A DNA stretch of 64,000 bases from Terribium retamae (GTDB taxonomy: Bacteria > Pseudomonadota > Alphaproteobacteria > Rhizobiales > Rhizobiaceae). Positions 58,828-64,000 of this stretch are shown here, one piece after another. The notes beneath the pieces are model-generated. The model had not been told where the DNA came from. It saw only the letters and a list, made by a program, of their open reading frames with translations, and made no database searches. The stretch spans positions 1 through 64,000 of the forward strand of contig NZ_JAKREW010000020.1 in assembly GCF_022347545.1 (NCBI RefSeq), given 5' to 3'. The number at the start of each line of letters is the position of its first letter. Positions within the stretch are counted from its first letter, which is position 1. Made by a program: the position numbers and the translations under genes.

Positions 58828-59762
58828 GCAGCCTCCCTCTGGCTTTCGCCATCGATCCAAACCCTGCCGCTCTTAAGCGTGTAGGTGACGGTCTCGGCTT
58901 CTTCGTCTACGTCTGTCTGTTCGCCAGGCACCAAGGCGGGGATGTACAGATGTGCCGGACAGGCCGCCTTCTGTTCATCTACTGACAGCGGCTTTGCCCA
59001 CCGCGCACAGGACCACGATGCATCGCCGCCCCGCTCCGGCGAGGAGTGCAGACATGACCGGCACGTAACACGCGGCCAGGCATCGTCCTGGCAAACCGCA
59101 TTGTGCTTGCAGAACCGACCGCGAAAGTCATCAGGCTTGGTGCAAATGCCAGAAGGCGGCACGGCCGAGAAAATTATGCGTTCGCAACGGGCAATTAGGC
59201 GCAGGCAATATTCAATGTCATAGTTGATGCGCTCCGAATAGCGGCTGTCGTCGTTTTTATTGACAACAAGATACAAACAACGGCTTAGGCCAAAGTAGTG
59301 CATTCCAAGTTGGCATTGTGCGTAGTGGAGCGGCTTGGCTTCCTTGCAGCCCTTGGCGACAATCTCTTTGAAGTTCTTGTCGTTTGAACTCTTGAATTCG
59401 CAAAGATGCTCGGTCTTGGGCGCCTCCGGCACGCCCATTGCCTTGCCGTCGCACTTGCCGCGGATATGGCCATCCGCAAGCCTTATGCGGTCCTGCTGCC
59501 CATAGACTTCGACGCCGATGCGCTCCAGGTCGGAAACAAGAACTTCCTCCCACCTGTCGCCGGTTCGGAAGATGGACAGCTTGCGGCCGTCTATATGTTC
59601 GCGCGCGCTAATCCAGCGGAACGTGTACCAAAGCGCGCGATCGCATTCCGTTCCGGATTCACCGACGCTTATGCCAAGCGAGTCGTAATGTTCATTGGCG
59701 GCCTCATAAGCAGCGTAGATGGCGGCGACTGTCGATGGTGTTGGGCGCGGTATTGGGGCCAT
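58824..59762 (-). CDS. PD-(D/E)XK nuclease, Cas4/RecB-like
   Basis: 312 residues. GHIRGKCDGKAMGV supplies the aspartate, EHLCEFKSSNDKNF the E-x-K, and PLHYAQCQLGMHYFGL the Q-motif. A cysteine-rich part (FCKHNAVCQDDAWPRVTCRS, ASWSCARW) may hold an iron-sulphur cluster or zinc. This is a likely phage recombination exonuclease, working with the DUF669 and AAA proteins of the same operon. Confidence 0.8.
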   Translation of the reverse strand: MAPIPRPTPSTVAAIYAAYEAANEHYDSLGISVGESGTECDRALWYTFRWISAREHIDGRKLSIFRTGDRWEEVLVSDLERIGVEVYGQQDRIRLADGHIRGKCDGKAMGVPEAPKTEHLCEFKSSNDKNFKEIVAKGCKEAKPLHYAQCQLGMHYFGLSRCLYLVVNKNDDSRYSERINYDIEYCLRLIARCERIIFSAVPPSGICTKPDDFRGRFCKHNAVCQDDAWPRVTCRSCLHSSPERGGDASWSCARWAKPLSVDEQKAACPAHLYIPALVPGEQTDVDEEAETVTYTLKSGRVWIDGESQREAA

Positions 59763-59923
59763 TATCTACCGTTCAATGACCAGAGAATTGCGCGTAAATC
59801 ATCGATCGTCTTGGCGTCCCTAATTTCAATATCCAGGTCTTCTCTGGCTACGATGCGCTTGGCTTCCTCCAAGCTGTGTCCGGTGTCGCGTAGCTCGCGG
59901 ATGCGTTCAAGTTTGGATTTCAT
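59762..59923 (-). CDS. Small helical protein
   Basis: 53 residues, charged helical (SKLERIRELRDTGHSLEEAK) then DIEIRDAKTIDDLRAILW. The stop is joined to the nuclease ATG (TAATG). Resembles short ribosomal-subunit-like helical phage proteins; role unknown. Confidence 0.6.
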   Translation of the reverse strand: MKSKLERIRELRDTGHSLEEAKRIVAREDLDIEIRDAKTIDDLRAILWSLNGR

Positions 59924-60192
59924 GGAAACATCTCCAACGTACGCGGACAGCGGGCAGGATTGTCAGGATCTTCTACAAAGCAACTGCAGTCGCGTTTGCC
60001 GTCCTTGATGGTCCACTGAAGTGTCGGGCCAACAAACGCGTAATGGATAAGAACGCATTGGCCCGGCATGTCATTGCCAAACTCATCTTCCCAATCACCC
60101 TCGCCATTCCGGTCCAGGCAGTGAGCGCAAATCTCCGACTCAAACGATGCAAGATCGTGGCGACCCTTCGGCCGCCACAGCATGTCGCTCAT
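59920..60192 (-). CDS. Cysteine-rich hypothetical protein
   Basis: 90 residues from ATG 60192 (TGATG). Two cysteine pairs, EICAHCLDRNG and DCSCFVEDP, and a third near RCPR. A small zinc-binding protein is likely. Placed between clamp and nuclease genes. Confidence 0.6.
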   Translation of the reverse strand: MSDMLWRPKGRHDLASFESEICAHCLDRNGEGDWEDEFGNDMPGQCVLIHYAFVGPTLQWTIKDGKRDCSCFVEDPDNPARCPRTLEMFP

Positions 60193-61265
60193 CAATGCAC
60201 CCGCATCGGCATTAGAACGGCTAGCAAGTTCGGAGCATTGTCCGACGTGAAAAGCACCGGTCCGGCACCATCAGACAAAGCCATCTTTACGTCGCCGGGC
60301 GGGAAGATGCCAACAAGCTCGCCAAGGTATGCGCTGTTGAAGCCAACCGTGATTGGTTCTTCATTCGCATAAGAAACAATTACATCTTCCGACGCATTGC
60401 CACTGTCAGGATTGTTGACGGAAAGCGTCGCCTGATCATTGACCACTTCGACCTTCACTGCGCGACCGCGCTCCGACGAAATCACCGACACGCGGCCAGC
60501 AGCACGAGCCATGTCATCCCCGCTAAACGTTACAATCTTGTCGTTGCGGCTAGGAATGACCCGCTGATAATCGGGGTACGTTCCGTCAATAAGCTTCGAC
60601 GTGATGGTGGTGCCATCTGCAACAAACTGGATCTTGGAGGCCGACAGGCGAACTGTGATGTTGCCCTTCGGCACAAGGCCAACCGTCTTGCGCGGCACAA
60701 TGATACCGTCGAAAGCCGACACACCGGAAGCAACATGCTTGGCCAAGCGGTGGCCGTCCGTGGCTACGGCGGTAAGGGCGACGGCCTGCGAGCCGGTATC
60801 CACGGCGCCCTTCAGGAAAATACCGTTCAGGTAGTAGCGGGTCTCTTCTGTCGAGATGGCGAACTGAACAGGGGCGAAAAGAGCCGCCAAATCTTCGGTG
60901 AATTCCGCCGTAAACCCATCAACCGCCATTGACGGCATGTCGTCAACAGGCAGTGTCTGCAGATTGTACTTGCTACGGCCAGCCCTCAACGTGGCGGTGC
61001 CGTCGCCCTGCTCGATGGTGATTTCGTCGCCTGCCACCTTCGTAACAATGCCGGTGAGCAACTTGGCGTCCAGGCAAGCTGCGAAGTCTCCTTCGGCAGC
61101 GATTGAACCCGAAATCTCAATATCCAAATCAGTCGCCGTAGCGGTCAGCGTGCCACCCTCTGCAACAAGGCACACCGTGGCGAGGATGGGGATCGTGTTG
61201 CGGCTTTCCACAACCTTTGCTACTGCAGAAAGCAGGCGCGCAAAATCAGTCCGTGCAACTTTCAC
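60192..61265 (-). CDS. dnaN: Sliding clamp (DNA polymerase III beta subunit-like)
   Basis: 357 residues from a GTG behind CAGGAGC. Three similar domains of the beta clamp fold: LLSAVAKVVESRNTIPILAT, then GIFLKGAVDTGSQAVALTAV with TDGHRLAKH, and a C-terminal end reading LLAVLMPMRVH. It is full length compared with bacterial DnaN (about 370). A phage-borne clamp would tether a polymerase, host Pol III or a phage one outside this window. Regulated with the early operon. Confidence 0.92.
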   Translation of the reverse strand: MKVARTDFARLLSAVAKVVESRNTIPILATVCLVAEGGTLTATATDLDIEISGSIAAEGDFAACLDAKLLTGIVTKVAGDEITIEQGDGTATLRAGRSKYNLQTLPVDDMPSMAVDGFTAEFTEDLAALFAPVQFAISTEETRYYLNGIFLKGAVDTGSQAVALTAVATDGHRLAKHVASGVSAFDGIIVPRKTVGLVPKGNITVRLSASKIQFVADGTTITSKLIDGTYPDYQRVIPSRNDKIVTFSGDDMARAAGRVSVISSERGRAVKVEVVNDQATLSVNNPDSGNASEDVIVSYANEEPITVGFNSAYLGELVGIFPPGDVKMALSDGAGPVLFTSDNAPNLLAVLMPMRVH

Positions 61266-61334
61266 GGCAAGCTCCTGTGTGTGATTGGTGGTGGCTGGCT
61301 ATTGCTGTGGGCAGCAACGGCCAGCCGTATTGGG

Positions 61335-61727
61335 TTAGGCGGCTAGCTTGACGCACTCACCGTTGCGCACGTGGCCGAAGCTCCAGGTCTTACCTGGATA
61401 GTCCTTAAGCCAGTCCGCAACTGCCTGCTCAATTGCATTGCCAAGTGTGCGGTGTGCGTCTTTAAGGTGAGACCACGGGTCGTCGGGGCCATCCTCACCG
61501 AAGCACTCTTCGTTGTTATCGCAAAGCTCTTCCATGACGCGCTCGGCAATTCCTTCGCCATCGATGTTGGCGGCCATCACCGACTTGTCAGCCTCGCACA
61601 CATAAAAGTCGTCGTCGTATTCGTCTTGACCTGCGTCGATGGCTTCTTGCTTGGTGTCGAACGGCCCGCTGAAGGATTCTGCGTCTTCGGCATAGCTATG
61701 CCACCACTTGTAATTCTTGTCGCCCAT
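61335..61727 (-). CDS. Acidic hypothetical protein
   Basis: 130 residues from ATG 61727 with GGAGGG upstream. WWHSYAEDAESFSGPFDTKQ and IDAGQDEYDDDFYVCEADKS, highly acidic, with a C-terminal helical LGNAIEQAVADWLKDYP. Found in phage early regions; no known role. Starts 70 bases after the 61-residue gene. Confidence 0.65.
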   Translation of the reverse strand: MGDKNYKWWHSYAEDAESFSGPFDTKQEAIDAGQDEYDDDFYVCEADKSVMAANIDGEGIAERVMEELCDNNEECFGEDGPDDPWSHLKDAHRTLGNAIEQAVADWLKDYPGKTWSFGHVRNGECVKLAA

Positions 61728-61796
61728 TGAGCCCTCCGGCTTATTGAAAGAGACGGGCGGCATTCGCGCCGCCTTAGTTTGTGGCGTGGTTAGTGT

Positions 61797-61982
61797 TTAG
61801 TCGAGACCGGCCGCATGGCGCCAACCTTCGGAGCCGAAGGCATCGTCTTCGTCGGCTTCGTCCAAGAGGTTTTCCAGCGCATCGATGTGGCCAAAGACCT
61901 TCATAAGCTCTTCTGGCGTAGCGTGCCCAACCATGGCCTTACCGCGCACGGTATTCAGGAACTTTTCGTGCTGGAGTTGCAT
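61797..61982 (-). CDS. Small acidic hypothetical protein
   Basis: 61 residues from ATG 61982 (TGATG) with GGGGGAG upstream; a GTG at 61985 or 62000 is also possible. TPEELMKVFGHIDALENLLD helix then an acidic DEADEDDAFG end. Not recognised. Confidence 0.6.
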   Translation of the reverse strand: MQLQHEKFLNTVRGKAMVGHATPEELMKVFGHIDALENLLDEADEDDAFGSEGWRHAAGLD

Positions 61983-62569
61983 CACTTCTTGCTCCCCCAC
62001 GGCTTAGCGCCGCCTGCAGCCGCCTGGCGTGGTGCTGCATTCTGGTTAGCGGCTGCCGGGCGATTGTCTTTGGCTGGTTTGGAGGCTGGCTGCACTTCGT
62101 CAATCGCGGGCTCTGGCAGCGGCACCCTCTCGTCATCGGGATAGAAATATTTTTGAATGCTGTTGCGAGCCTTATACGGTCGGCTGGCCTTGCTGACGCC
62201 TGCCTCGCCCTTCTTCACGCGGGCAATAAAGGACTTAAGGTGCAATTCCTCGGAATCCTCAATGACGGTTGGCGCCTTATTACCAAACATTGCGCGCGCG
62301 AGTTTGGAGATTTCGCGCTGACCCTTTGCCTGTTTCTCGGGGTCTCGATTTTGCGTATCTACCCAAATAAAGAAACGACGGTTGGCGTACTCTTCCGGCT
62401 CGATTACCGAAATGGTCGCATTCATAGCGGTGTTGGCGCTGTCGTTCTCGTCTTCTTTGACGTCGCTTGCAATAATTTCGAGCTTGTAAATTCCGTTTGG
62501 CAAAAGTTCGAAATCGTTCTGTTCAGTATCGTGATCGTGCGGATTGATGGTTGTGCCGAGTTTGGCCAT
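61982..62569 (-). CDS. DUF669 single-strand-binding-like phage protein
   Basis: 195 residues. FELLPNGIYKLEIIASDVKE and RRFFIWVDTQNRDPEKQAKG follow the DUF669 pattern, whose members are encoded next to the AAA ATPase and nuclease of phage recombination modules and bind single-stranded DNA in some phages. The last 70 residues are disordered (Ala/Pro/Asn). RecA-loading or SSB-like role is inferred. Confidence 0.75.
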   Translation of the reverse strand: MAKLGTTINPHDHDTEQNDFELLPNGIYKLEIIASDVKEDENDSANTAMNATISVIEPEEYANRRFFIWVDTQNRDPEKQAKGQREISKLARAMFGNKAPTVIEDSEELHLKSFIARVKKGEAGVSKASRPYKARNSIQKYFYPDDERVPLPEPAIDEVQPASKPAKDNRPAAANQNAAPRQAAAGGAKPWGSKK

Positions 62570-62612
62570 CTAATGGTGTTCCCTAGTTTCTATTCTGCTA
62601 GTCAAAGGTCGC

Positions 62613-63407
62613 TTAAGCGGCGGCCAGGTGCGGGAAGAACTTGGACAGTTCCGTGTAACCCTCACCCTTCCGATAGCGAATGCTATCCGGCATGCTGAAG
62701 CGGTTCTTTGCAACGAAGCCCGCCTTTTCGTTCAGGTGGATGTTGCGCTCGTTGCCGCCTTCTGCGTGCGTTGGCGAGTTGGTCTTTTTGGGATCCGCCT
62801 TGATGAGCGAAATTCGATAGTTGACGAATCCGACAACGTCGGCTTTTTCACGCACCAAGGATGCAGCGCGCTTGTGCAGCTTGATCTCGTACCGGCTATA
62901 GGGATCCGAGATAGGCGAATTGAACTGAACGATGCCGGGGTGCGCCAACTGGACAACCGTAATTCCGGCCTCCGTCAGGTCGGTTACCGCGTCCAGATAT
63001 TCATTCCACTCAACGTCTGCCTCGACGTAGCCTTTTCCGAATCCAGGTTCCTCGATTGAAGACACACCGATGCGAGCGCAGGTACGCGCCCAAATCAACG
63101 GCTCGAGGCCGTCAAGGCTGTCGATGATGGCCGTCTTGAAGTTGTGTGTCAGGTTCCCGTTTTCGTCGCGATCCAGCAATTCGCCAACGACGTTCCAAAG
63201 ATCGTCCATTGACGTAATGTCGCCTGGTGTAGGCAAGTCCAGTTCGGCCGGCGCGCGTTCACCGGTTGTGGGCAGATAGATTGCGTCGGGAAATTCCGCC
63301 GCCAGGGTTGTCTTGCCGACACCGTCTACGCCATAGATGACGAGCAACGGCGCACGGCTTTTCGCCTTGGCCCTAGTGGAATTCAACGAACTTAGGCTGA
63401 TAGCCAA
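62613..63407 (-). CDS. Phage AAA ATPase (RecA/Sak4-like)
   Basis: 264 residues from a TTG behind GGAGAG. Walker A GVDGVGKTT at about residues 26-34, Walker B-like FKTAIIDSLDGLEP near 95, further GITVVQLAHPGI and SLIKADPKK. This is the AAA_24/Sak4-like group of single-strand annealing or recombinase ATPases found with DUF669 proteins. It would support phage recombination or repair. Confidence 0.8.
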   Translation of the reverse strand: MAISLSSLNSTRAKAKSRAPLLVIYGVDGVGKTTLAAEFPDAIYLPTTGERAPAELDLPTPGDITSMDDLWNVVGELLDRDENGNLTHNFKTAIIDSLDGLEPLIWARTCARIGVSSIEEPGFGKGYVEADVEWNEYLDAVTDLTEAGITVVQLAHPGIVQFNSPISDPYSRYEIKLHKRAASLVREKADVVGFVNYRISLIKADPKKTNSPTHAEGGNERNIHLNEKAGFVAKNRFSMPDSIRYRKGEGYTELSKFFPHLAAA

Positions 63408-63410
63408 AGA

Positions 63411-63635
63411 CTACTCTCCTTTTTGGATCAAGCCCATTGCACAACCGGCCGCAAAAGCGACGACGTGCAACGGGTAGTAAAGCGCCGCAATTACGGATGC
63501 CGCGGCGATTAATGCGACGATGATGCCGGTACGTTTGGCTGCTGGAGGTGCAACCTGGCTGTCGTCGTGTAGTTCTGGTTCATGAAGGTTGGGGTCGTGC
63601 TGGTCCTTGTACCAAGGGCTTTCGGGGTTTGTCAG
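63411..63635 (-). CDS. Small membrane protein with a CTG start
   Basis: 74 residues if the CTG at 63635 is used: GAGGGAGG lies at the right distance and no ATG, GTG or TTG is nearby. The head is polar (TNPESPWYKDQHDPNLHEPE); two helices follow (TGIIVALIAAASVIAALYYP and VVAFAAGCAMGL). It lies directly after the 63-residue gene. The start codon call is uncertain. Confidence 0.5.
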   Translation of the reverse strand: MTNPESPWYKDQHDPNLHEPELHDDSQVAPPAAKRTGIIVALIAAASVIAALYYPLHVVAFAAGCAMGLIQKGE

Positions 63636-63827
63636 TTATGCCTCCCTCTTACGTCCTGCGCTGTGGTAAGAAACCGGCGCGCTTGAGTGATAAGCGCCGT
63701 CGTCGCCCTTGCTTGCCGTTGCACGCGCAGCCTGTGTCTGCGATGCCGAGCGGTACGGCTTGCGGTTGGTCATGTTGAGCTTGCCGGTGCGCGTGAATTG
63801 TGTGGCGTAGGCTTTGGGGTTAGCCAT
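63636..63827 (-). CDS. Small basic protein
   Basis: 63 residues, Lys/Arg/Ser/Ala rich and probably disordered (MANPKAYATQFTRTGKLNMT). AGGAGA ribosome site. Possibly a nucleic-acid-binding or packaged basic protein; not recognised. Confidence 0.6.
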   Translation of the reverse strand: MANPKAYATQFTRTGKLNMTNRKPYRSASQTQAARATASKGDDGAYHSSAPVSYHSAGRKREA

Positions 63828-63839
63828 AAGTTCTCCTGT

Positions 63840-63862
63840 CCGCCTGCCGAAGTGGCAGGCGG
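63840..63862 (-). terminator. Hairpin between the last two genes
   Basis: CCGCCTGCC (63840-63848) and GGCAGGCGG (63854-63862) with a five-base loop. No T run follows on the minus strand, so it may rather stabilise or limit readthrough between the L7/L12-like gene and the basic protein gene. Confidence 0.45.
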
Positions 63863-63888
63863 TTGCTGTTAAGGGTGTGGTGGGTTGG

Positions 63889-64000
63889 TTAGGCGGCGGC
63901 TAGGAAGTACTCCACGGCGTCCTTGGCTGGCTTTAACCCCATGCCGGTGATGCCGCGAAGTACCTTGATTGCCTCAATCTTCCTCCCGTTGACGGCCAAC
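63889..64000 (-). CDS. Ribosomal protein L7/L12 C-terminal domain-like protein, partial
   Basis: Only the last 36 or so codons are in the window. They read NGRKIEAIKVLRGITGMGLK then PAKDAVEYFLAAA, which follows the C-terminal domain of L7/L12 (KKIxVIKxVRExTGLGLKEAKDLVE). In the host protein this domain recruits translation factors to the ribosome. A phage version near the early genes is unusual. The N-terminus is outside the window. Confidence 0.6.
   Translation of the reverse strand, partial: LAVNGRKIEAIKVLRGITGMGLKPAKDAVEYFLAAA

Larger units (their letters stand above)
10000..64000. mobile_element. Prophage (HK97-fold siphovirus type), left end to window edge
   Basis: The block starts at a tRNA-Thr 3' fragment and carries TerS, TerL, portal, protease, capsid, connectors, tube, tape measure, tip proteins, tailspike, lysis and replication genes in the usual order of a long-tailed phage. 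Nearly all genes read on the minus strand and overlap their neighbours by 1-17 bases. Base composition looks lower in GC than the chromosome to the left. No integrase, CI-type repressor or right attachment site is visible, so the element continues past 64000. At more than 54 kb with every structural gene intact, it could well be inducible, although one HNH gene carries a stop. Confidence 0.95.

Noticed and set aside
10000..64000. Integrase or CI-type repressor within the window
   Set aside because: No tyrosine or serine recombinase motif was found; the only XRE protein (48579-48776) is 65 residues and lies in the early operon. These genes are expected beyond 64000.

Overview
The window joins about 10 kb of host chromosome to the first 54 kb of a large prophage that runs off the right edge. 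The host looks like an alphaproteobacterium of the order Hyphomicrobiales (Rhizobiales), probably Mesorhizobium or a close relative. The grounds are high-GC chromosomal genes, mosaic inverted-repeat elements of the kind known between rhizobial genes, an NtrB/NtrC-type pair, and LexA boxes of the alphaproteobacterial form GTTC-N7-GTTC. Genus is an inference; no marker gene is present.

Chromosome (1-10000): a GNAT/FemAB-like acyltransferase overlapping a small DMT-type membrane protein; a DUF2147 exported protein between two mosaic repeats; a sensor kinase, a sigma54-type response regulator and a MipA/OmpV outer-membrane protein in one overlapping operon; a ClpP-like exported protein; an alpha/beta hydrolase coupled to a SnoaL-like protein; a small gene next to a LexA box; and a small membrane protein with a clean terminator. 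At 10000-10047 lies the 3' part of a tRNA-Thr(GGT) gene, minus strand, without its 5' half. I read this as the left attachment site. The intact tRNA gene and the integrase should lie beyond the right edge.

Prophage (10000 to past 64000): an HK97-fold siphovirus with nearly all genes on the minus strand, so transcription runs right to left. Early module (64.0-46.9 kb): L7/L12-like fragment, AAA ATPase, DUF669 protein, sliding clamp, RecB/Cas4-like nuclease, sigma-like factor, SF2 helicase ending in an SSB-like DDIPF tip, Gp157-like protein, DNA methyltransferase, primase-polymerase, an iteron/AT-rich candidate origin, VRR-NUC nuclease, XRE regulator and GIY-YIG-type protein. Packaging and head (46.3-38.2 kb): HNH, TerS, TerL, portal, protease, decoration-like proteins, major capsid, connectors. 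Tail (38.2-25.1 kb): gp10-like, terminator, tube, a chaperone pair with a -1 frameshift, tape measure carrying a lysozyme domain, tip proteins and a beta-helix tailspike. An O-antigen polymerase-like gene and a GH19-type endolysin with holin candidates follow.

Left of the lysis genes, a separate promoter with an operator-like palindrome drives a cassette of a trypsin-like lipoprotein, a small membrane protein, a MotA/TolQ-like channel and a TolR/MotB-like partner. This is the strongest candidate for an undescribed system. It leads into a long chain of small overlapping genes containing an RNA ligase, metallophosphoesterase, HD hydrolase, HNH-AP2 endonuclease and dNMP kinase. A few plus-strand genes stand alone (10.5-12.4, 23.6, 34.7 and 46.3 kb) and are candidates for expression in the lysogen. 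One HNH gene is broken by an in-frame TGA.
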